Below are positions 14,246-21,296 of a stretch of DNA of 22,211 nt, piece after piece (positions within the stretch are counted from its first letter, which is position 1; the number at the start of each line of letters is the position of its first letter). The position numbers and the translations under genes were made by a program. The stretch spans positions 1 through 22,211 of the IMG/VR virus record IMGVR_UViG_3300020347_000038, one strand, 5' to 3'. The stretch is from a virus. The notes under the pieces are model-generated. The model was not told where the DNA came from and did no database searches. It saw only the letters and a list, made by a program, of their open reading frames with translations.

Positions 14246-15880
14246 CTAGATTGTGTAAATTGATACCTTATTGGATTTGCCCTTAACTTGAACCATATCC
14301 AATTTCTTCCAATCGTACTTATTTCTTATCATGCTGTAAGTATCGTAACCTACTATTAAAGTTGCGTCATAATTTTTGCTTATGCCTTCTAATCTACTTG
14401 CTAGATTTACGGCGTCACCAAGAACAGAATAATCAAATCTTTGTTTAGAACCCATGTTACCTACAACAGCAGGACCAGAGTTTATTCCTATACCTATATT
14501 TATATGATTGCCTTCCCCAAAATGTTCATTATCATTTAACTCTTTTAAACATTTGATCATTTCTATTGCTGAATCAACTGCAAGTGATCTATGATTATGT
14601 TGATTTAAAGGAGCATTCCAAAATGCCATAATACAATCACCCATATACTTATCAATTGTTCCATTATTCTTCATTATTATATCTGTCATAGGTGTTAGAA
14701 ACTTATTAATAACTTTTGTAAGACCTTGTGGATTACTTTGATACTTTTCTGAAATAGGAGTAAAACCTCTTATATCGCAAAATAAAAAAGTCATGTCTCT
14801 TGTATCGCCACCTAGTTTTAATAATTCTGGATTGTTTTGTAATTTCTTAACCATTGCTGGTGCTAAATAATGTTCAAATTGTTTTTTAATTTGTAGTTTT
14901 AATCTATTCTCTCTAGCAAAGTTATTATATATTAAGTGTGTCCATATTATACTTACAATTATTCCTATAGATGAATAGTCTGATAGTATTAATTTGTTTT
15001 GCCACAAATATGTTGAGGCCACACCTACAGTACCATAAAATATAAACAACATACTAGCAGACCAAAATAAGCCAACTCTAGGTATAATCAATAAGAAAGA
15101 AAGTAAAGAAATTATTAGTACTGCCCACTCTGCTTTAGGTAACCAATCAGGTCTACTAATAAATTTACCAGATAATAATGTTTCTGTAGATAGAGCCATT
15201 ATCTCGTGTGTATTCTTTAAACCATTAGGTGTTAATACAAAAGTAGAACCTGTAAATGTGGCACCTATGAATACTATTTTACCTTTCATAGATGACCAAT
15301 CTTTATCTGCATAGTTCACTCTAGGTATACTATGTCTAAAATCAATCCATATTTGATCTTGCTTAGGTAATGGAAATTTAATTATCTGTAAAATCTTTCC
15401 GGGCACGGAATTATCCAGAGGTATTTTTCGTATAACAGAGTCAACACTTACTTCCACTTCCACGTTAGCGATAGCTAGAGATTTCCTTTCTATACTCTTT
15501 AAGTTCTTTGCTGTGTCTGTTTCAGTTAGAATAACTGGATACTTTGAGATCATCTTCAAAAACATTTCATCACCACCTAGTCTGTCTTTGTGTACAAATA
15601 CTACGTTTAAAAATACTAGAGCTGCACCATTTTTATATGCATTTATAATAGCACGACCTAGTTTGTCTCTTTTCCATGGCCACTGACCTTCTTTTTTTAA
15701 TGCCTCGTCTGATATGTCTAACATCACCAAACTTTTAGATATATAATTATTACCTAGTTTTTGATATAGATCAAAAGTTTTTAATTGGAGGGTCTCTAGT
15801 GGTGCTGGATTATATAATTTTAATCCTAATAATATTACCACACTTACTATTACCGCCCATACGGAAGTAAATTTAGTCAT
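14246..15880 (-). CDS. CHASE2-domain class III nucleotidyl (adenylyl) cyclase
   Basis: This is a membrane receptor cyclase. A first TM helix (about residues 5-22) is followed by an extracytoplasmic CHASE2 sensor (about 25-245) with the family motif VMLDISDEALKKEGQWPWKR and the later KIVFIGAT. Three TM helices (about 252-320) and a linker (FEHYLAPAMVKKL) lead to the catalytic domain (about 355-544). Catalytic residues are all seen: metal Asp369 in FCDIRGFT, Asp415 in DKYMGDCIMAFW, adenine-side Lys411, Ser485 at the second base-contact site (Ser/Thr fits bacterial adenylyl cyclases), and transition-state Asn492 and Arg496 in VNLASRLEG. It should make cAMP from ATP. It lies 8 bases after the FecR gene with no strong ribosome-binding site. 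Confidence 0.93.
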   Translation of the reverse strand: MTKFTSVWAVIVSVVILLGLKLYNPAPLETLQLKTFDLYQKLGNNYISKSLVMLDISDEALKKEGQWPWKRDKLGRAIINAYKNGAALVFLNVVFVHKDRLGGDEMFLKMISKYPVILTETDTAKNLKSIERKSLAIANVEVEVSVDSVIRKIPLDNSVPGKILQIIKFPLPKQDQIWIDFRHSIPRVNYADKDWSSMKGKIVFIGATFTGSTFVLTPNGLKNTHEIMALSTETLLSGKFISRPDWLPKAEWAVLIISLLSFLLIIPRVGLFWSASMLFIFYGTVGVASTYLWQNKLILSDYSSIGIIVSIIWTHLIYNNFARENRLKLQIKKQFEHYLAPAMVKKLQNNPELLKLGGDTRDMTFLFCDIRGFTPISEKYQSNPQGLTKVINKFLTPMTDIIMKNNGTIDKYMGDCIMAFWNAPLNQHNHRSLAVDSAIEMIKCLKELNDNEHFGEGNHINIGIGINSGPAVVGNMGSKQRFDYSVLGDAVNLASRLEGISKNYDATLIVGYDTYSMIRNKYDWKKLDMVQVKGKSNKVSIYTI

Positions 15881-15888
15881 CGGTATAT

Positions 15889-18126
15889 TTAGTCTGTTTG
15901 TATGATAGTGATTTTAGCGCCGTTAGAACCGGCTATAACTGATTGTGTTTCTTGTTCTTGTATAACCATAACATCAAAATTTTGTATAGCGTCATTACCA
16001 CTATTCACACCACTACCACCTGTGTGTATGTGAAAAGTATGTCCTTCGTGTGTTCTTGTAAATGAACGCCAATTATTATCACCTGTCTCTACATTAACGT
16101 CTGCTGTATTGTTTAGTGTAGAATATCTACCTGTTCTAGTGACAGAATCAGATACACCATTTGTCGTTGTGGTAATTGTTTGTGTTATCTCTCCTGTTTC
16201 GTAGTTAATTTTTTCACCACTTGCTTTTACTTTAACATTTGCCTCGCTGTTATCTACCCATGTTGTACCACAAGTTTGATTAGCAACGTCCCAATAATAA
16301 CCAAAGTATATACAATCTGCCTCAAATGTAATACCTGCTAGCCATTCTGTTTCCCATTGATCTTCGGTAAGTAAATCATCTTCAAAAGCATATTCTTCTT
16401 CTAGTGATACTTCTTCGTAAGTAGATTCCCAGTTATCGTAATAGTCTGAATAGTACCATTCATCAAAATTTTTCCACCATATATCCCAATCGTCCCATGT
16501 CCAATCTTTAATATATTTGTCTTTTAGTTCTGGTATAGTCCAAGGTTTAGGTGCCTCTTTCATATCCATATCATACCAAGATAGGTGTACTTCTTCAAAT
16601 AGTTTTTTACTTTCAGAATTCCATTTATCGTATTTTGTATTTAAATCCCAGTCACCTTGTGCCCACTTATTATTATTCTCAATGTAAGCTGCGTCACACC
16701 AACTAGCTTCTTTACACCAATCTTCTTCACCTGTAATTAAGAAAGGACCATCTTCTTCTTCATAATAATTATAATTATCCCAATCTATATCTTCGTATTC
16801 GTCATCTTCTTTTAGAGAATTGTTGTCATCAAATATATCATCTGTCACATCTAGGTCGTCATAGTTATATGATTCTAAACCAAAACTTTCCATAGTCTCT
16901 GCAACCTTTTTATCATACTCTTCCCAATCAACCTCGTCCCAATTTATCTCATCCCAATTAACATTATCCCAATTACAATCGCCCTCACAACCTATTGCTT
17001 CCATATATGCTTGGTCCATTTCAGCATACATTTTCTTACTATCTTCATAATCCATTTTAGTTTCACCTGAAGCATCCCAAACACTTACCTCATTATTATC
17101 ATCAACCCAACCATATTCCTCATCATAAGCAGCGTCATCCCATTGATCGTAATAAGTTGTATCTATCTCTGTATTTACTGTATCATCTGTAATAACGTCC
17201 TCTGCTTTTTGTTCTAAAGTTTCCACTGGAGCTTTTTCTGTTTTAATATCTTCTACAATTTTAACAGTTTCATTAGGTGCTGTTTCAACAATCGTAAGTT
17301 CCTCTGTCATTAATTCTTGTTCTAAATTGCCAGCAACTTCTTCGGTTACTTCAATCTCTTGGTTTTCATCTTGTATCTCCATGTTGATATCAGTTTTAGT
17401 TTCTTGTTTATCAAAGACATCTAACTTTTCTATTTCATCTTTTCTATTACTTTGTTCTTCTATCTTTTCTTCAAATTTTTCTTCGGTAGTATCTAAATCA
17501 AATAAATCTTTTATCTGTGTTTGATTTAAAGGTGATGGTGGTGTAGGTGCTAGACTATCTGAAAGTACAGTTACCGAGCTATAAGCATTTGTAATTGTAG
17601 TAGCACCAGCTTCGTTAGCAACTGTAACCTGTCCTACTGCACCTCTACTATCTGGTAATAAAGTAATTGTAGTATGACCTGTTGATGTAACTGTACCTGA
17701 AAACGCCGTTCCTTGTACTGTAATCGTAGCAGACGCCGTGTTTATTTCAACATTTCCACCTAGATTAGATATTTGTCCTGACTCGTATGTAAATGTACCT
17801 ACGTTTACTGTTGTTGACATTGCAACTATTATTGGTACTTTGCTAGTATCAAAAGCAAATTCATCAATAATTAATTCTGTTCCTGGACCCATTGTAAATT
17901 TAGTATCATCAACATAATGTAGTATCATACCACCATCTTCTCCTGTTTGAAGAAAATCATTTATGGTTATGATATAACCTTTTTCAACCTTTTCTGTTTT
18001 ACCATTTCTCTCGTTGAAAGTATTACCCATTTGACCGATAACTTCACCTGCTTTATTTTCTATTACAGCAAAGGCGTTTGTGGTTATCAGTATCAGTAAT
18101 GATACTATGAGAAATATTTTTTTCAT
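15889..18126 (-). CDS. Secreted FecR-domain protein with long Asp/Glu/Trp-rich region (745 aa)
   Basis: A Sec signal peptide (MKKIFLIVSLLILITTNAFA) precedes a FecR-type domain at about residues 45-155: FLQTGEDGGMILHYVDDTKF, then TMGPGTELIIDEFAF. FecR domains here are periplasmic or surface beta modules, not necessarily iron sensors. Residues 200-310 are Glu/Thr-rich and low-complexity. Residues about 320-600 are extremely rich in Asp, Glu, Trp and Tyr, with tandem pentapeptides at 385-403 and Cys380/384, 471/477 and 605/619, possibly paired. The last 110 residues are Thr/Asn/Gly-rich and end in VIAGSNGAKITIIQTD, reminiscent of a curlin-like strand. It is one base from the curlin gene and 8 from the cyclase. 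FecR-CHASE2 cyclase pairs are, as I recall, frequent in bacteria, suggesting a sensor partner or secreted adhesin. Confidence 0.85.
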   Translation of the reverse strand: MKKIFLIVSLLILITTNAFAVIENKAGEVIGQMGNTFNERNGKTEKVEKGYIITINDFLQTGEDGGMILHYVDDTKFTMGPGTELIIDEFAFDTSKVPIIVAMSTTVNVGTFTYESGQISNLGGNVEINTASATITVQGTAFSGTVTSTGHTTITLLPDSRGAVGQVTVANEAGATTITNAYSSVTVLSDSLAPTPPSPLNQTQIKDLFDLDTTEEKFEEKIEEQSNRKDEIEKLDVFDKQETKTDINMEIQDENQEIEVTEEVAGNLEQELMTEELTIVETAPNETVKIVEDIKTEKAPVETLEQKAEDVITDDTVNTEIDTTYYDQWDDAAYDEEYGWVDDNNEVSVWDASGETKMDYEDSKKMYAEMDQAYMEAIGCEGDCNWDNVNWDEINWDEVDWEEYDKKVAETMESFGLESYNYDDLDVTDDIFDDNNSLKEDDEYEDIDWDNYNYYEEEDGPFLITGEEDWCKEASWCDAAYIENNNKWAQGDWDLNTKYDKWNSESKKLFEEVHLSWYDMDMKEAPKPWTIPELKDKYIKDWTWDDWDIWWKNFDEWYYSDYYDNWESTYEEVSLEEEYAFEDDLLTEDQWETEWLAGITFEADCIYFGYYWDVANQTCGTTWVDNSEANVKVKASGEKINYETGEITQTITTTTNGVSDSVTRTGRYSTLNNTADVNVETGDNNWRSFTRTHEGHTFHIHTGGSGVNSGNDAIQNFDVMVIQEQETQSVIAGSNGAKITIIQTD
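16915..16974 (-). repeat. 15-bp coding tandem repeat (W-D/E pentapeptides)
   Basis: Four consecutive 15-base units encode NWDNV, NWDEI, NWDEV and DWEEY (residues 385-404 of the FecR-domain protein). Copies differ mainly at third positions, so this looks like an older expansion under protein-level selection. Confidence 0.75.
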
Positions 18127-18127
18127 T

Positions 18128-19231
18128 TTATTGACAGTTTGTTAGGTTAACTGTCGTGTCGGAAGATTGTGTGTTTCTATTAAAAGAATAACTACAGTTA
18201 CCAGAATTAGTTTGAGTAAAGTTTAAAGTGTAATCGTAAATACTATCACCAGATACATTTATTGTACCTGTATTTGATCCGTTCTCTTGCCAAGCATATA
18301 TTGTAGAGTCACTAGTTGTTTGGTATAAATGTAAACTATTGTTACCACCTGCTTGATATAAACCAAAAGTATTATTACTACCATTTACTCTTAAATATGC
18401 TTTTTCATTATCACCTAATTGTACCATTCTAACATAACCAGTTGCGTTAGGGTGTACATCTAAAATATTGCTTTGACCAGAACCCATTACCTCTACTAAC
18501 ATATAGTTATTGTCGCCGTGTGTGGCACCATGTACTGTATTGCTACTTCCTATAATCCAAAAATCTATTGTGACTAAATTAGAATCACCTACCATACCAT
18601 GATCTGGCGAATTATAATGACCTACAGCAGCGTTGGCTGTTGTATTCTTACCTGTACCACCATTAACCATATCATATTCTATATCATTTGAATCACCATA
18701 TAGATAAACATATAAGTGATGATTGTCAGCATTACCATTATGATTTAGCCATACATCATTTGAGTCACCTCTTATATCTAAATCAACATTAAAATTTTGT
18801 ACGCCATTTGTTGATGAGTCAGTATCGTTTATTGCTAAAATATTTGAGTTACCTATAATATCAATATCTAAATACCAACCACTATCATCTATTTCATCAA
18901 TGTCTGTATTTAAAACATTTGAATTACCATTAACTTGATAATCTAATGTACAATTTGTACATTTAAAAGTAGACCAAGCAGCAGTTGTATTTGAATCACC
19001 TATTTGTTTTATGATTACAGTATTGCCTGTTCCGTGAATATCAAAGTAGTCTTCACTACCAGAGGTCATAGAAGTACCTACTTTGTTATTTGAACCTTGT
19101 TGTTTTATGAATACTGTTTCACCTGTACCACTGCCAGATGTATCGTTACCAGATATGTATATTGAATTACTTGCCCAACAACTAATCGTTGTTACCAGAA
19201 GAATCACCAGTGTCATTATCATTTTTCTCAT
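18128..19231 (-). CDS. Curlin-like secreted repeat protein (367 aa)
   Basis: A signal peptide (MRKMIMTLVILLVTTISCWA) is followed by about fifteen degenerate units of roughly 20 residues, each with a G-x-(S/N)-N turn and alternating hydrophobic strands: GSNNKVG, GTGNTVIIKQIGDSNTT, GNSNVL, GNSNIL, GDSNDVWL, GDSNDIEY, GDSNLVTIDF, GSSNTV, GQSNIL, GSNNTFGLYQAGGNN. The I-x-Q-x-G-x-x-N form matches curlin repeats of CsgA/CsgB, which stack as amyloid. E. coli CsgA has 5 repeats in 151 residues, so this is much longer. Start 19231 has AGGAG seven bases upstream and lies inside the end of csgG (50-base overlap), so translation is coupled. It is the probable substrate of the adjacent CsgG pore, possibly forming fibres on infected cells or particles. 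Polymerisation is inference. Confidence 0.82.
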   Translation of the reverse strand: MRKMIMTLVILLVTTISCWASNSIYISGNDTSGSGTGETVFIKQQGSNNKVGTSMTSGSEDYFDIHGTGNTVIIKQIGDSNTTAAWSTFKCTNCTLDYQVNGNSNVLNTDIDEIDDSGWYLDIDIIGNSNILAINDTDSSTNGVQNFNVDLDIRGDSNDVWLNHNGNADNHHLYVYLYGDSNDIEYDMVNGGTGKNTTANAAVGHYNSPDHGMVGDSNLVTIDFWIIGSSNTVHGATHGDNNYMLVEVMGSGQSNILDVHPNATGYVRMVQLGDNEKAYLRVNGSNNTFGLYQAGGNNSLHLYQTTSDSTIYAWQENGSNTGTINVSGDSIYDYTLNFTQTNSGNCSYSFNRNTQSSDTTVNLTNCQ

Positions 19232-20099
19232 CTGTATTCTCCTTTCGTTCTTTTATTTTCATGTCGTTATGTACGTCATTGCCTACATCAACATAGTCTT
19301 TAATTTGAGGTACTTCTATTTCTTTATCTACACTAAACTTCCATAATTCTTTTTGAGCACCTAAATGAATTAAATCTACAACACCTTTTTCTATTGCTTT
19401 TCTTACTGCAAAGGTCACTGGTTCGTTTTTAGCATAACCAGCTTCTATCTCTACTAACATTGTGTCAGCGTCAAAATATTTAAATACGTCTGATCCTGTT
19501 GACGTTGATACAATAGTCTTTTCTACCGTTGTCGTAATAACAACTTCACCAGTTTGTACATTTACTAATCTTAATATAATAGTAACAATATCTTCCCTAT
19601 ATTGTTTATTTGCTTGTATTCCTAAAACTCTAGCACCTATACCACCAGATTTTATATCACTATCATAACCTACAATACCACCTGTGATATATGCACCTGC
19701 AAATAGTAAAGCAGGTAGTGGTTCTGCGTTCTCACCACTTGCTAATTGTCTAGTTGTTCTAATTAATTTTCTTTCTTGCAATAGACTTGCTAAACTTGAT
19801 CTCTCTACAACTCTAAACCATTTACCATCGCCTGCGTCTTGTAATGCCTTGATTAACAACTGATAAGAGCCTTGTGTGACAGCACTTGACATTGAAGCAA
19901 AGTTACCACCTGGTTTCTTTTGACCAGTCATATCTAAAAAATCATAAACAGCAATTGTAACTGGATCGCCTTCAGGTGCCTTGACACTTGATAAATCTTT
20001 GTATGCAACTGTTTGAGTTTTTACATCAAAACTTGCCTTGTTTGTAGCACAACCTACTAAAATAAAAGAAAGTAATATAATTGATAAAGTTTTAAACAT
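19182..20099 (-). CDS. csgG: Curli secretion channel CsgG
   Basis: CsgG is an outer-membrane lipoprotein that assembles as a nonameric pore and lets curlin subunits out of the periplasm. Visible features: lipobox LVGC with Cys17; YKDLSSVKAPEGDPVTIAVY (about 33-52), matching the YKDLTHLPAP segment of E. coli CsgG; DMTGQKKPGGNFASMSSAVT, covering the constriction-loop region; RVVERSSLASLLQERKLIR; and GYDSDIKSGGIGARVLGIQA, nearly identical in pattern to E. coli GYESNVKSGGVGARYFGIGA. The E. coli constriction Tyr is not obviously kept, so the gate may differ. Length 305 versus 277; the extra is a hydrophilic, Asn/Asp/Lys-rich tail overlapping the curlin gene start. TAATG coupling links it to csgF. 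Confidence 0.94.
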   Translation of the reverse strand: MFKTLSIILLSFILVGCATNKASFDVKTQTVAYKDLSSVKAPEGDPVTIAVYDFLDMTGQKKPGGNFASMSSAVTQGSYQLLIKALQDAGDGKWFRVVERSSLASLLQERKLIRTTRQLASGENAEPLPALLFAGAYITGGIVGYDSDIKSGGIGARVLGIQANKQYREDIVTIILRLVNVQTGEVVITTTVEKTIVSTSTGSDVFKYFDADTMLVEIEAGYAKNEPVTFAVRKAIEKGVVDLIHLGAQKELWKFSVDKEIEVPQIKDYVDVGNDVHNDMKIKERKENTDEKNDNDTGDSSGNND

Positions 20100-20560
20100 T
20101 ATTGATTATCCTGATATGGTAAAGTATAACTTGTTGTTGTGCCATCTGGCTCTTGTACAGTCACGGTTACACCTGCGTTGTCACCTGAAGTGACGGTTGC
20201 CCAAGTTATAATATTTCCTGCTGTATCTGTATATGTTCCTGAATCTTGTTGTAAACCATCTGATCCAAATACATTATCTGTAATTTGTTTTGCAAGAGCA
20301 GTATAGAATCTTGCTTCTAAATTTGCTTGAAATTTAGCAACAGCAGTTGAGTTTAACTCATCTTGTAATGCCTTTGCGTCTGCTTTTTTCTGAGCTTCTA
20401 TTGCGTCTTTTCTAGTCTTCTCTATGTTCTCTATCGTTAAATAGTGTGATGATTTTCCGTTACCAGAAAATGATGGACTGCCAAATTTAAATATCATTTC
20501 TGACGCAGCCACACTTGAACATAAACCAAACGTTGCTAAAATTACTAATAATTTTTTCAT
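20099..20560 (-). CDS. csgF: Curli assembly factor CsgF
   Basis: CsgF plugs into the CsgG pore and couples secretion to nucleation at the cell surface. After a signal peptide (MKKLLVILATFGLCSSVAAS), the mature N-terminus reads EMIFKFGSPSFSGNGKSSHY. This aligns with the E. coli CsgF start (TMTFQFRNPNFGGNP), the part that binds inside CsgG. A charged helical insert (about residues 45-80) is followed by FYTALAKQITDNVFG and a beta-rich C-terminus (NIITWATVTSGDNAGVTVTV, DGTTTSYTLPYQ). Length is 153 versus 138 in E. coli. It is the first gene of the late operon, with a late-promoter box at 20583-20590 and AGAGGGA before the ATG. Confidence 0.9.
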   Translation of the reverse strand: MKKLLVILATFGLCSSVAASEMIFKFGSPSFSGNGKSSHYLTIENIEKTRKDAIEAQKKADAKALQDELNSTAVAKFQANLEARFYTALAKQITDNVFGSDGLQQDSGTYTDTAGNIITWATVTSGDNAGVTVTVQEPDGTTTSYTLPYQDNQ

Positions 20561-20582
20561 TAATTCCCTCTTTTTACACCTA

Positions 20583-20590
20583 TATTTATA
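20583..20590 (-). promoter_or_regulatory. T4-type late promoter box for the csg operon
   Basis: TATAAATA on the minus strand within TTATAAATATAGGTG, 22 bases before the csgF ATG. Transcription would start around 20576, leaving a short leader that contains AGAGGGA (around 20570-20565) as ribosome-binding site. Box, leader and start are well placed, making this the best late promoter in the window. Confidence 0.75.
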
Positions 20591-20607
20591 ACTTACGATT
20601 CGTTATT

Positions 20608-20697
20608 TTAAAACTTGTCGCACCATTTATATATGTTCCAACACATATAAACCATTAGCCCAACTAATAATAGAAGATTAATTGTTCCCAAGTCCAT
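20608..20697 (-). CDS. Membrane microprotein (29 aa)
   Basis: The ATG at 20697-20695 overlaps the stop of the upstream 54-residue gene as TAATG. The product begins MDLGTINLLLLVGLMVYMCW and ends NIYKWCDKF: one transmembrane helix (about residues 6-20) and a short aromatic, basic tail with two Cys. Positive charge lies at the C-terminal side, so an N-out, C-in topology is likely. It is the third gene of a trio of small membrane genes all starting MD. The function is unknown. Holin-like, pore or assembly-helper roles are open. Confidence 0.6.
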   Translation of the reverse strand: MDLGTINLLLLVGLMVYMCWNIYKWCDKF

Positions 20698-20861
20698 TAT
20701 TTTCTATCTGTTAACTTATTAATTAGTTCAAAGGCCACTTTTACCTTCTCCTCTAATACTTTTATTCTATAATGTGCTTGTGCTAAAGTAACAATTAGTA
20801 ATATAAAGGCAACAAATATTGGCCATAATCTACTAATCATCAACACTGCGTCTGAATCCAT
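20697..20861 (-). CDS. Membrane-anchored coiled-coil microprotein (54 aa)
   Basis: The ATG at 20861 is chosen because AGGAG lies seven bases upstream. An in-frame ATG at 20891 gives ten extra residues but overlaps the preceding small gene and lacks a site. The product begins MDSDAVLMISRLWPIFVAFI, has one TM helix (about residues 11-28, LWPIFVAFILLIVTLAQA) and then a charged amphipathic helix (RIKVLEEKVKVAFELINKLT). The layout, a short periplasmic end, one helix and a cytoplasmic coiled coil, is typical of small phage membrane proteins that oligomerise. The specific family is not recognised. TAATG couples it to the downstream 29-residue gene. Confidence 0.7.
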   Translation of the reverse strand: MDSDAVLMISRLWPIFVAFILLIVTLAQAHYRIKVLEEKVKVAFELINKLTDRK

Positions 20862-20871
20862 TATCAATCTC

Positions 20872-20946
20872 CTAATTTGGTGGACCTCCAAACAGAGCTA
20901 GTCCTACCATTAGTAAAATCAATATGGCTGTGAATCTGTAATCCAT
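20872..20946 (-). CDS. Membrane microprotein (24 aa)
   Basis: ATG at 20946-20944 has GGAG nine bases upstream and encodes MDYRFTAILILLMVGLALFG followed by GPPN and a TAG. It is nearly all one transmembrane helix with a Gly-Gly-Pro-Pro cap. An earlier in-frame ATG at 20961 gives 29 residues but is poorly spaced from the GAGGG upstream. It lies behind the late box at 20992-20999 and 10 bases before the next small gene. Support is the start context, the clean helix and the operon position. Conservation could not be checked here. The role is unknown. Confidence 0.6.
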   Translation of the reverse strand: MDYRFTAILILLMVGLALFGGPPN

Positions 20947-20991
20947 CCTGGCTATCTCCATGTTTGTATAAATCCCTCATTTGTTTAAAGG

Positions 20992-20999
20992 TATTTATA
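20992..20999 (-). promoter_or_regulatory. T4-type late promoter box before the microprotein trio
   Basis: TATAAATA on the minus strand, directly after a run of seven T and 46 bases before the ATG at 20946. Transcription would start near 20986, giving a leader of about 40 bases that contains GAGGG and GGAG. This also explains part of the gene-free stretch 20,947-21,046. I saw no convincing terminator hairpin there. Confidence 0.65.
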
Positions 21000-21046
21000 A
21001 AAAAAGAACCTGGATTTGATCAGTTTTTATTGGTTGGGAAACGTAA

Positions 21047-21265
21047 CTAATACTGTCTATGTATGTGTTTTCTCAATGCTCTGACAAGTTCCTCTATCTT
21101 ATCTATGACAGAAATAAGACCTGGGTCTGTTACGTATTTGCCTTGATTGGATACTTGATCTTTAAGTTTGTCGTAATCTCTTAAAGGTATTGAGACCATT
21201 GATTGTTCGTTCTCATAGGTCTTGTCGTGTTCATGTGTATCTGGATTGTTTATATCATCGCTCAT
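21047..21265 (-). CDS. Hypothetical protein (72 aa)
   Basis: ATG at 21265 has AAAGGTGA ten bases upstream. The N-terminal half is acidic and disordered (MSDDINNPDTHEHDKTYENE). The C-terminal half forms a charged helix: LRDYDKLKDQVSNQGKYVTD, then SVIDKIEELVRALRKHIHRQ. No signal or membrane segment. It stands alone between the exported-protein pair upstream and the late box at 20992-20999. No family recognised; the coiled-coil tail suggests it binds another protein. Confidence 0.65.
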   Translation of the reverse strand: MSDDINNPDTHEHDKTYENEQSMVSIPLRDYDKLKDQVSNQGKYVTDPGLISVIDKIEELVRALRKHIHRQY

Positions 21266-21296
21266 AATTATTCACCTTTTTTATATTGTTAATTAT

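Noticed and set aside
20858-20974. 38-residue frame starting at 20974 in another frame over the 24-residue membrane gene
   Set aside because: The product is hydrophilic with no recognisable feature and there is no Shine-Dalgarno before its ATG; the membrane-helix frame has the better start context.
20995-21040. Possible terminator with a run of seven T before the late box at 20992
   Set aside because: Only 3-4 base pairs can be formed before the T run, so no credible hairpin.
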